Shown piece after piece: positions 43,879 through 51,412 of a DNA stretch of 64,000 nucleotides (position 1 is its first letter; each line of letters opens with the position of its first letter). Origin of the DNA: JBECKX01 sp964468475 (GTDB lineage Bacteria; Zixibacteria; MSB-5A5; CAIYYT01); the NCBI GenBank assembly GCA_964468475.1, contig CAYXUL010000008.1, positions 1 through 64,000 on the forward strand, written 5' to 3'. The position numbers were made by a program, and so were the translations under genes. Below the pieces are notes generated by a model. The model did not search any database. It saw only the letters and a list, made by a program, of their open reading frames with translations, and was not told the DNA's origin.

Positions 43879-45020
43879 ACCACTGCCTCGGCGAATTCTG
43901 TTCGACGTACCTGCACATCCGGTTGCTGCTTTCGGCCGCCGAGCAGTTCGCAAATTCGCTCTGCAGTACGGCCATCCCACAGCGGGGGTACCGGATGATC
44001 AGACCAGTCGGTTGCCAGCGCTTCATCCAGTGCTGCGAGCACGACACTACGGTCCGTCCCCACCAGTTTGTTAGTGCCATGGGTTATAGTAACCGGCCTT
44101 TCGGTGTTGTCGCGCATTGTCAGGCACGGCACGCCCAGTACTGTCGATTCTTCCTGCAGACCACCGGAATCGGTTACGATAACACGGGCATCCATCTCAA
44201 GCCTGAGAAATTCAAGATATCCCAGCGGCTCAGTGAGAATGATGTCTTCGCAGTCGGTCAGGTGACTCCACAAGTCAGCTGTTTCGAGATTTTTCCGGGT
44301 GCGCGGATGCACCGGAAACACCAGCGGCAGCCTTTGCGAGACATCAAAGAGAGTCTGTACCAACTCTTCAAGGCTTACGCATTCATCCACGTTGGCAGGG
44401 CGATGCAGCGTCACCAATACGTAACCCGACTTTTCCAGTCGAAGACGGTCGCAAATGTCCGATTTTCCGGCCTCAGCAAGGCAGCTTTGCAGGGAATCAA
44501 TCATTATGTTTCCCACGAAGTGAATTTTCTCAGACGCTATTCCTTCAGCGCGCAAATTCTCGTCCCCATCCTCACAGGAGGTTAGGAGGAGATCAGAAAG
44601 ATGATCAGTTACAATTCGATTCAGTTCTTCCGGCATTGCTCGATCACCAGAGCGCAACCCTGCTTCCACATGGATGACAGGATAGTGCTCCTTCGCAGCG
44701 ACGAGAGAGGCGGCGGTTGTGGAGTTCACATCACCGAACACGATTACACCGTCGGGGTCTTGCTCCTGCAAGACTTTCTCAAACTCCAGCATGATGCGGG
44801 CAGTTTGCTGAGTGTGTGTGCCGGAAGAGATCCCCAGGTGAATGTCCGGTCTGGGGAGGTTTAGTTCATCAAAGAATACTTGGGACATCTTTGTGTCGTA
44901 ATGTTGGCCTGTATGTACGATTACCGGCTCAAAAACTCCCGGCTCAACCTTCATCTGCCTCCATAACGGGGCAAGTTTCATGAAATTGGGACGGGCGCCG
45001 GCGATCAGTAAATACTTCAT
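43875..45020 (-). CDS. wecB: UDP-N-acetylglucosamine 2-epimerase (non-hydrolysing)
   Basis: 381 residues. It interconverts UDP-GlcNAc and UDP-ManNAc, giving the polysaccharide pathway a ManNAc donor. Family motifs are GARPNFMKLAPLW, VHTGQHYD, VFGDVNSTTAASL, HVEAGLRSGDRAMPEELNR, TLHRPANVD and TDSGGLQEE. GGAG precedes the ATG, 11 bases after the SLBB gene stop. The ManNAc dehydrogenase wecC is not present, so ManNAc may be used directly or processed by the two-domain oxidoreductase two genes downstream. Confidence 0.94.
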   Translation of the reverse strand: MKYLLIAGARPNFMKLAPLWRQMKVEPGVFEPVIVHTGQHYDTKMSQVFFDELNLPRPDIHLGISSGTHTQQTARIMLEFEKVLQEQDPDGVIVFGDVNSTTAASLVAAKEHYPVIHVEAGLRSGDRAMPEELNRIVTDHLSDLLLTSCEDGDENLRAEGIASEKIHFVGNIMIDSLQSCLAEAGKSDICDRLRLEKSGYVLVTLHRPANVDECVSLEELVQTLFDVSQRLPLVFPVHPRTRKNLETADLWSHLTDCEDIILTEPLGYLEFLRLEMDARVIVTDSGGLQEESTVLGVPCLTMRDNTERPVTITHGTNKLVGTDRSVVLAALDEALATDWSDHPVPPLWDGRTAERICELLGGRKQQPDVQVRRTEFAEAVV

Positions 45021-45031
45021 GCTGACAACTC

Positions 45032-47326
45032 CTATAGTCGGTCGATGACGAAAATGGTGGTCGCTACACTCGCCGCGACTGAGGCCGTTGTTGAGAAGAT
45101 TTTCAACCAGTCACGGTCTTTCTTTACTTTGGTGGGGACGAAAATTGCGTCACCCAGATCTACCTTCTGCCGCATCACGCCGGAGCCGGAAGTTATCGTT
45201 CCGTCGGCACGGATTAATTGCAAATTCTTCTTGTCAGCGTTGGGTAGAAAACCGCCCGCGTTCTGCAGGTAGTAGCTGGCACGCCTGTTATCTCGATAGG
45301 TGATCGTACTAATTGCGGGGACGGCGCCCAGTACCTGCACGCCCGCAGGTTTGCTGGGGATATAGATGTGGTCACCGTCAAGCAGCCGCACGTCATAGTC
45401 AAGGTTATGGTCATAGAGCAGCTCTTTGACGTTGACGATTATCCGGTTCGACATCGTGTTGTCGCGTAATATTGTGCTTGAATCGATGGCGATATGACCG
45501 CTGTCATCGCGGACTATTTCCGCAGTACGATCAATGAGCCGATCAAGCCCGCGGCGCTTCATGTCGGAGACGAGCGATGCTCTGGTAAACACCGTGCCGG
45601 TGGCGAACGCATCCGCGGTCAAACCACCAGCACGTTGTATCAAGGAGTAGAGGGAGTTCATGTCATCTGTGATGACATACTTTCCTGGAAACGTGACCTC
45701 TCCCTCGATGGTCACGATATCGCGATCCTCCCAGCCGGGGATCTGTCTGACGAATAGCTTGTCGTTGCTCTGCAAAGCGAGGTTGCCGCTGGGTTCATTG
45801 AGCGAGGCATACATAACTTCCCTGGAACCATCTTCCTGCGTGCGCGCTACTTCGACGCGCACGGGATAAGCCGAAGGAGAGAGGTCTCCCGCACGAAAGA
45901 TCAGATCGGATACTTTCATGCCGGAGTAGTAGCTATACTCACCGGGCTTAGCGACCATACCGTAGATCGAAACCTGACGCGGTTCCGCGACCTGTTCCTG
46001 TGAATAGGCGATCAAACGGTCTCTTGGTTGCAGGGCCACATCCGAGTCACCGGAAGTGACTTCGTCTGGTTGTACGGTAATCAGCAGTGTATCCTGTCCA
46101 GATTGTGGGCGGAGAATGTCGATGCGACCCTGGTAGGCTGTCTCCTCAAGCTCAACACCTTTGGACAGCAACTTGCCGACCGTCAAACCGGGTTGATATT
46201 CATAAATGCCGGGATGTCGGAATTTACCTTCGAGATAGACCACATCTTCATGCGAATCGTTGATCTGTTCGAGATGGATGCGATCGCCATCATCGATGGC
46301 AAAGTTAGCTTCGTTTGATTGTTCGTCGCGCAGATTCAGGTCGATAACCTTGTAGGAATCGTCGGTCGTGATCCGGTCAACGCGTACCTTTTCGAGATAG
46401 GCGTTGGGTAGTGGTCCTCCGGCAAGAGTCAGCAGATCGCTGATCGTCTCATCGCCCAGAATCTCATAGATTGCCGGTCGTTTGACGGCGCCGGTAATGG
46501 TGGCGCGCTTGCCGACGACATCCACGAAGATCACATCACCTGACTGCAACCCTACCGCTCCCACGTTCTTGCCGAAGAGGAGGAACTGGTAGAGATCGAC
46601 GCTGACTGCTTCTTTACCATTGCGCAACAACCTGATTCTGCGGAGGCTGCCGCGCTCGGTGGGTCCACCGGCCAGGTAGAGCGTTGAGAACAAGGTAGCC
46701 AGCGAGTTGACGCTATAGCTACCGGGATACTTCACTTCTCCGAAAACAAACACCTGGATCGATTTCAATTTGCCGAGCGACACCGACAGTTTGAAATCAC
46801 TGAATGACTTTGAAAGCTGTGTAAAGATTCTCTGGCGGGCCGATTCGATATCAAGCCCCCAGACCGAAATCTCGCCAACTTTGGGGATGAAAATCGTCCC
46901 CTGCCTGTCGACGGCAAGGTCATATTCCTGCTCAATTCGCCCCCAGAGCTTTATTATCAGGTTATCTCCGGGACCGAGGCGGTAATCCTCGGGCAAGGCC
47001 AGACTTTGCGGAATCTCCAGCGTAGTACCGCCGCGGGCAAAGAGATCATATCCGAATAACTCGATCGAGTCACCATCGGAACTCTTGAAGGGATGCTGAT
47101 TCGCACCGGTATTGCGCTCCGTACCGGCTTGTTCGAGTTTTTCGGTCGAGTCTTGCGCACTGTACGAGGATTTGTACTTTGACGCTTCCCTGGAGTGGCT
47201 CAACCCCGGATAACGCTGAATCAATTCGCTGTAATCGAGATTCTCATCGGTAGGGTAATTTTGCGCAACCACTGTGGTGGCTAGCAGCAGAAAGGCTAGA
47301 ATTGATAGAATTCTGATTCCATTCAT
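45032..47326 (-). CDS. Outer-membrane polysaccharide export protein with multiple SLBB domains (Wza-like)
   Basis: 764 residues with signal peptide MNGIRILSILAFLLLATTVVAQ. The Poly_export domain is at about 115-200 (DYRLGPGDNLIIKLWG). About six SLBB/ligand-like units follow, each starting with a V-x-V-x-G or I-x-G-x-V-x-x-P-G strand (VFVFGEVKYPGSYSV, ATITGAVKRPAIYEI, VYLEGKFRHPGIYEY, VSIYGMVAKPGEYSY, VTIEGEVTFPGKYVI). A C-terminal hydrophobic segment (SVAASVATTIFVID) may span a membrane. It should form the export channel for the polymer made by this locus. ATG 47326 has AAGGAG about nine bases upstream; an upstream GTG at 47350 is disfavoured. There is no lipobox, unlike E. coli Wza. Confidence 0.9.
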   Translation of the reverse strand: MNGIRILSILAFLLLATTVVAQNYPTDENLDYSELIQRYPGLSHSREASKYKSSYSAQDSTEKLEQAGTERNTGANQHPFKSSDGDSIELFGYDLFARGGTTLEIPQSLALPEDYRLGPGDNLIIKLWGRIEQEYDLAVDRQGTIFIPKVGEISVWGLDIESARQRIFTQLSKSFSDFKLSVSLGKLKSIQVFVFGEVKYPGSYSVNSLATLFSTLYLAGGPTERGSLRRIRLLRNGKEAVSVDLYQFLLFGKNVGAVGLQSGDVIFVDVVGKRATITGAVKRPAIYEILGDETISDLLTLAGGPLPNAYLEKVRVDRITTDDSYKVIDLNLRDEQSNEANFAIDDGDRIHLEQINDSHEDVVYLEGKFRHPGIYEYQPGLTVGKLLSKGVELEETAYQGRIDILRPQSGQDTLLITVQPDEVTSGDSDVALQPRDRLIAYSQEQVAEPRQVSIYGMVAKPGEYSYYSGMKVSDLIFRAGDLSPSAYPVRVEVARTQEDGSREVMYASLNEPSGNLALQSNDKLFVRQIPGWEDRDIVTIEGEVTFPGKYVITDDMNSLYSLIQRAGGLTADAFATGTVFTRASLVSDMKRRGLDRLIDRTAEIVRDDSGHIAIDSSTILRDNTMSNRIIVNVKELLYDHNLDYDVRLLDGDHIYIPSKPAGVQVLGAVPAISTITYRDNRRASYYLQNAGGFLPNADKKNLQLIRADGTITSGSGVMRQKVDLGDAIFVPTKVKKDRDWLKIFSTTASVAASVATTIFVIDRL

Positions 47327-47499
47327 TTCCCAAACTCCTTGATAGCCCACCTCTCACAGGCAACAAGAGCAACAGTGATGCCAAAATGAAACGCATGATC
47401 GTAAGGGTTTGGAAAGCAACAGCTTAAATGGACAGGCGGAAAGATGAGAGCGCCGCCCAGGCGGTATTCTTTTCCGGCAGCAGTTGCAGCGATTTCCCG

Positions 47500-48381
47500 T
47501 TAGCGGGAAAGGTAGGGAATCTCGGCGAATGGCTTCAATGCATAGCCCATCAGCTTTTCAAACCGAGTTGAGTTCAGACCCGCCTTGAGCGGGCGGCGGG
47601 CAGGCAAGCCCAGTTCTTCAGAGGTGACTGGCTTGATCAAGCTCTTGTCCAGCACAAGTCTTTCAGCCACTCTGAGCGCAAACTCATATCGCGACAGATA
47701 TTCAGACGCGGCGATGTGCAAGACACCTGGTAGCTCGGTATGTTTGATCAATCCGGTGATCGCGCGAGCGAGATCTGAGACCTCGGTGGGATTGGAACTG
47801 AGGTTAGCGGCAGCCTTGTACACCTCCCCGTTGCTCAACGTCTCATGAATCACCGAAACCGGATCGCCCTTGGGGTGGGCACGTGCAGTATAGAGGGCGC
47901 ACACCCTGAATACCGAGACTTCAAGACCCGAGTCCAAAACCAATCTCTCCGCCGCAAGCTTGGATCTGCCATACTCATTTAGAGGACCGGTATCTGCGTC
48001 CTCATCTGGCGAAGCCACCACACCCGGGAAAACATAATCGGTGGATATGTAAATCAGTCTCCCTTTACCAATCTGCTTTAGGCCCCGCACCAGATTGGCT
48101 GTGGTGGTCACATTACCCAGTTTGGCGTGATCCGGATCAAGTTCACAGCGATCGACACTGCTGGCGCCCGCGCAATGAATGATAAGATCAGGGCGATGTG
48201 CTGTGAGCATCTCGAGAACCGGCTCAGTTTCCGTGAGATCAACACGCACCGCCGTGCCACAGCTTATGGGTAAATCCAGTTGCGCCGGCCTGAAAGTGCC
48301 AATTACCTGATGTTCACTGCCAATATACTTGATAAGCTCGCTGCCGAGTCGACCGGCAGCTCCGGTGATAAGGACTTTCAT
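47500..48381 (-). CDS. rmlD: dTDP-4-dehydrorhamnose reductase
   Basis: 293 residues. It reduces dTDP-4-keto-L-rhamnose to dTDP-L-rhamnose. The SDR fold opens MKVLITGAAGRLGSELIKY; STDYVFPG and the YGRSK motif supply the Tyr and Lys of the active site, and PTEVSDLARAI is typical of RmlD. It starts five bases after rmlB and ends the rmlA-C-B-D block. A hairpin (47493-47510) spans its stop codon but no T-run follows, and about 170 bases separate it from the SLBB gene. Confidence 0.9.
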   Translation of the reverse strand: MKVLITGAAGRLGSELIKYIGSEHQVIGTFRPAQLDLPISCGTAVRVDLTETEPVLEMLTAHRPDLIIHCAGASSVDRCELDPDHAKLGNVTTTANLVRGLKQIGKGRLIYISTDYVFPGVVASPDEDADTGPLNEYGRSKLAAERLVLDSGLEVSVFRVCALYTARAHPKGDPVSVIHETLSNGEVYKAAANLSSNPTEVSDLARAITGLIKHTELPGVLHIAASEYLSRYEFALRVAERLVLDKSLIKPVTSEELGLPARRPLKAGLNSTRFEKLMGYALKPFAEIPYLSR

Positions 48382-48386
48382 CAGAT

Positions 48387-49409
48387 TCAGCGGCTACTAT
48401 AGTGGCGTTGACGGAAGGCGACGCTGTCGGGATCGAGCATGCGTTCGAAGAATTTCGGATTCTGGCGATACCAGTCTGTAGTCTCCTGCAGGGCATTATC
48501 AAACGAACGCGCGGGAATTTTCCCATAGCGTTTTTCATATCGAGAAAAATCGAGAGCATAGCGTCTGTCGTGAGCGGGCCTGTCCGCTACATGTTCAATC
48601 TTACTGTCGGCCTTCGTTATCTTTAGCAGCAGCTTCACCAGTTCAAGATTGGTGAACTCGAGTTCTGTTCCGATATTCAACGCTTCACCGGCAGGGAAAT
48701 CGCTCATGATGGGTAACAGCGCTTTGCAGAAGTCCTCAACGAATAGCCAACTTCGCTTCTGTAAGCCGTCACCGTAGAGAGGCAGAGATTTACCATCAGC
48801 CATCAGCCTGAAGAAGTACGGAATTAGTTTTTCCGGGAATTGGCGCGGCCCACAATTGTTACAGGTTCGCACTATCACCGCTCGCTGCTTGTGTGTTTTC
48901 ACAGCAGCCAGCACCAGCAGATCGGCAGCGGCCTTGCTGGCAGCGTACGGCGAAGTTGGATTCAATGGGGCAGATTCAGTGAATGACTCACCGTCCGGCG
49001 TGGGACCGTACACTTCATCAGTGGAGATGTGCAGGAGATCTGTTTCATTCCCCCTGCAGAACGCCAGCAAATTCTGAGTGCCCAGCACGTTGGCGCGCAC
49101 GAAGCGGTCGGCATGATAAAGTGAGCGATCGACGTGGGTCTCGGCGGCGAAATTGACAACCAGCGAAAACACTGACTGCTGCAGCTTACTCAGTTGCTGG
49201 GGATCGCTGATGTCAGCCTGTACGAAGGCAACCCGCTGCTCCGAAAGATACGGCTCGATATTTTCTGTTGAGCCAGCATACGTCAGGGCATCGGCGACAG
49301 TTATCCGTGTATCGGGGGAGAATTCGATCAGGGTCTTGATGAAGTTGGAGCCGATGAAGCCACAGCCCCCACAAATCAGGATATGGCCTTCGCCGGATCC
49401 ATCAGCCAT
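48387..49409 (-). CDS. rmlB: dTDP-glucose 4,6-dehydratase
   Basis: 340 residues. It makes dTDP-4-keto-6-deoxyglucose using tightly bound NAD. The nucleotide loop GGCGFIGSN is near the N-terminus. STDEVYGP carries the catalytic Thr-Asp-Glu, YAASKAAADLL the Tyr/Lys pair, and TCNNCGPRQFPEKLIPYF is diagnostic. ATG 49409 overlaps the preceding gene by eight bases. The C-terminal end (ARSFDNALQETTDWYRQN) is complete. Confidence 0.95.
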   Translation of the reverse strand: MADGSGEGHILICGGCGFIGSNFIKTLIEFSPDTRITVADALTYAGSTENIEPYLSEQRVAFVQADISDPQQLSKLQQSVFSLVVNFAAETHVDRSLYHADRFVRANVLGTQNLLAFCRGNETDLLHISTDEVYGPTPDGESFTESAPLNPTSPYAASKAAADLLVLAAVKTHKQRAVIVRTCNNCGPRQFPEKLIPYFFRLMADGKSLPLYGDGLQKRSWLFVEDFCKALLPIMSDFPAGEALNIGTELEFTNLELVKLLLKITKADSKIEHVADRPAHDRRYALDFSRYEKRYGKIPARSFDNALQETTDWYRQNPKFFERMLDPDSVAFRQRHYSSR

Positions 49410-49857
49410 CGCGGCGGGCCCAGTCGTAAGGTATCTTTTTTGCATGTGGCTCTAAGCGATATTCATCCGGCATGCCGTGAGCGTACGGCTTGTCCGGGAT
49501 ATTGAGAACCAGCACTTCGGATGTACCAATGTTCTTGAAGCCATGGTACACACCGGGCGGTATCTGAACCAGAATGCGATTATCAATTCCGGGGAACAGT
49601 TCATCGATCTCGCCATAAGTAGTCGAGTCTTCCCGTGCGTCGTAGAGCACGAGCTTGGCGTGTCCCGCCACCACGCACATATTGTCGACTTGCTGTCCAT
49701 GCATGTGCCAGGCCTTGACCACTCCCGGATAGGCTGCCGTCAGGTAAACCTGGCCGAATTGCGTAAATGCCTCATCGTCGCTACGCAGAATCTCAAAAAG
49801 ATAGCCGCGCTCATCACAATTCACCTGCAGCTGCTTCAGCTTTACACCATCTATCAT
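49402..49857 (-). CDS. RmlC-like cupin, probable dTDP-4-dehydrorhamnose 3,5-epimerase (short form)
   Basis: 151 residues, about 30 shorter than ordinary RmlC. The cupin core is recognisable: CDERGYLFEILRSDD, VKAWHMHGQQVDNMCVVAG with the catalytic-type His, and IPPGVYHGFKNIG. It stands where rmlC is expected (rmlA-rmlC-rmlB-rmlD), which supports epimerase activity. The C-terminal strand region with the usual Tyr-Asp lid is replaced by HGMPDEYRLEPHAKKIPYDW. Other cupin epimerases or isomerases of dTDP-sugars (WxcM/FdtA type) are possible. It overlaps rmlA by four bases. Confidence 0.75.
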   Translation of the reverse strand: MIDGVKLKQLQVNCDERGYLFEILRSDDEAFTQFGQVYLTAAYPGVVKAWHMHGQQVDNMCVVAGHAKLVLYDAREDSTTYGEIDELFPGIDNRILVQIPPGVYHGFKNIGTSEVLVLNIPDKPYAHGMPDEYRLEPHAKKIPYDWARRDG

Positions 49858-50603
49858 CTCTTCCCTGCCTCAGTGATTGTTTTTAATCTCTCGTTTCGGG
49901 TCAGGATCTGCGCATGGTGAAGCGACTCGAAGGTTCCCGCGTCCGTCCACCATCCTTCCAAAATATGATAGTCAATCCGACCCTGTTCGACATAGTAATT
50001 TGAAACGTCCGTGATTTCGTACTCGCCGCGCCGAGACGGCTTGAGTGTCGCAATCGTATCAAATACGGTGCTGTCGTACAAGTAGATTCCGGTGACGGCG
50101 TAGGAGGATTTCGGCCGTTGCGGCTTTTCTTCGATCCCTATCAATCGCCGGTTTTCATCCAGCTCCGCAACTCCAAAACGCTGCGCGTCCTCGACCCTCT
50201 TGAGAAAGAGATAGGCACTCAGATCGATATCTTCAAACTCGCTGACCTGCTGCTGGATAGAATCTGAGAAGATGTTATCACCGAGAATCACGCACATTCT
50301 GCTCTTTCCGACGAACTCCTTCGCCATCGCCAGCGCCGCGGCAATTCCGTCTTCGCCCTCCTGGTAGGCGTACCGCAAGCCATTCAGCCCGAATTGCTTA
50401 CCGTTCCCGAGCAAACGCAGGAATTCACCCGCGTGATAGCCGCCGGTGACGATCATGATGTCATGAATGCCGGCCTCGACCAGCTTGCTGATTGGATAGT
50501 AGATCATCGGCCGGTCATAAACCGGCAGCAGATGCTTATTCGTAATTTTGGTCAGCGGCAGAAGCCGTTTGCCCAATCCGCCTGCCAGCACAACGCCCTT
50601 CAT
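49854..50603 (-). CDS. rmlA: Glucose-1-phosphate thymidylyltransferase
   Basis: 249 residues, the short RmlA form without the C-terminal extension of the 290-residue enzymes. It makes dTDP-glucose, the entry point of rhamnose synthesis. The signature AGGLGKRLLPLTK opens the protein. NKHLLPVYDRPMIYYPI, GDNIFSD and EEKPQRPKS are substrate-site motifs, and EGWWTDAGTFESL is typical. The frame opens 25 codons earlier, but the family starts MKGVVLAGG; GGAGG lies 12 bases upstream of that ATG. It is the first gene of a minus-strand run continuing to 36.8 kb. Confidence 0.93.
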   Translation of the reverse strand: MKGVVLAGGLGKRLLPLTKITNKHLLPVYDRPMIYYPISKLVEAGIHDIMIVTGGYHAGEFLRLLGNGKQFGLNGLRYAYQEGEDGIAAALAMAKEFVGKSRMCVILGDNIFSDSIQQQVSEFEDIDLSAYLFLKRVEDAQRFGVAELDENRRLIGIEEKPQRPKSSYAVTGIYLYDSTVFDTIATLKPSRRGEYEITDVSNYYVEQGRIDYHILEGWWTDAGTFESLHHAQILTRNERLKTITEAGKR

Positions 50604-50661
50604 AGGAGAGAGCAGCCTCCGGTTTCTGTGAACTTTACATTTGCAAGTTATGATTGTCCGG

Positions 50662-50690
50662 TTGTTAAAACAATGCAAATCAGCTAAGCT
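50662..50690 (+). promoter_or_regulatory. Promoter of the GDPD gene, predicting a leaderless transcript
   Basis: TTGTTA at 50662-50667, 17-base spacer, TAAGCT at 50685-50690; ATG 50699 follows eight bases later with no Shine-Dalgarno. The -10 box is weak. Confidence 0.4.
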
Positions 50691-50698
50691 AATTCGCG

Positions 50699-51412
50699 AT
50701 GGATATCATTGCTCATCGAGGTGCGTCAGGCGTTCACGTCGAGAACAGCATGCGTGCCTTTACCGAAGCGCTGCGCTGTGGGACTGATGGCGTCGAAGTT
50801 GACCTGCGCCGCTCCGCCGACGGAGTGATCTACTGCTTCCATGATCACAAGCTCTCCCGCCTCACGCGCAGTAGTGGCTACTTCCGCCGCGTCGGCAGCA
50901 AACGGATTGACGATCTGCGTCTCGCTGACGGCAGTTGCATCCCGCGCTTTACCGATTTTGTGAAAGCTTACGCCGGAAGAACCAAAGTCATACTCGATAT
51001 CAAGTCCGCACGAATCGAACCCATGATCATCGAACAACTTGCGGAGTTCGCGTCGGACAAGGGCATGGTCTATTCCAGCTTCAATCCTAATAATCTCAAG
51101 CGTATCAAGAATGAGTTTCCGGCGGCCCGAACCGCTCTGATCGTCGGACCGGTGCGAAATCTACGCTTACGGCTCAAAATGAAATCAGTGCTGACCAGGA
51201 ATCTTCTGCGGCTACAATGCAGTGCCGTGCATCTTTCGCGACGACTGGTGACCGAAAATCTGGTAAAGCACCTCCACAGCGAGGGACTTAAAGTCTCGGT
51301 ATGGACTGTCGATGATCCGGAGCAGGGAAGGAAATTCGCCGAAATCGGCGTCGACAGCCTGATGACAAATGATCCGAAAAGGATCATCAAATCTCTGAAG
51401 GCAGAAGCATGA
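50699..51412 (+). CDS. Glycerophosphodiester phosphodiesterase
   Basis: 237 residues of the GDPD TIM barrel. Catalytic and metal residues are visible in AHRGASGVHVENSM, DGVEVDLRRSADG and CFHDHKLSRLT; SVWTVDDPEQGRKFAEIGVDSLMTNDP closes the barrel. It splits deacylated phospholipids into glycerol-3-phosphate and an alcohol. No signal peptide is present, so it acts in the cytoplasm. It overlaps the following protease gene by four bases, an unusual partner. The divergent neighbour is rmlA. Confidence 0.9.
   Translation: MDIIAHRGASGVHVENSMRAFTEALRCGTDGVEVDLRRSADGVIYCFHDHKLSRLTRSSGYFRRVGSKRIDDLRLADGSCIPRFTDFVKAYAGRTKVILDIKSARIEPMIIEQLAEFASDKGMVYSSFNPNNLKRIKNEFPAARTALIVGPVRNLRLRLKMKSVLTRNLLRLQCSAVHLSRRLVTENLVKHLHSEGLKVSVWTVDDPEQGRKFAEIGVDSLMTNDPKRIIKSLKAEA

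Noticed and set aside
43069..43998. 309-codon plus-strand frame opposite a glycosyltransferase
   Set aside because: It is antisense to a gene with clear GT4 motifs and overlapping operon starts, and shows no family motif.
47493..47510. Hairpin across the rmlD stop codon
   Set aside because: Seven base pairs, but no T-run follows on the minus strand; it could be chance.
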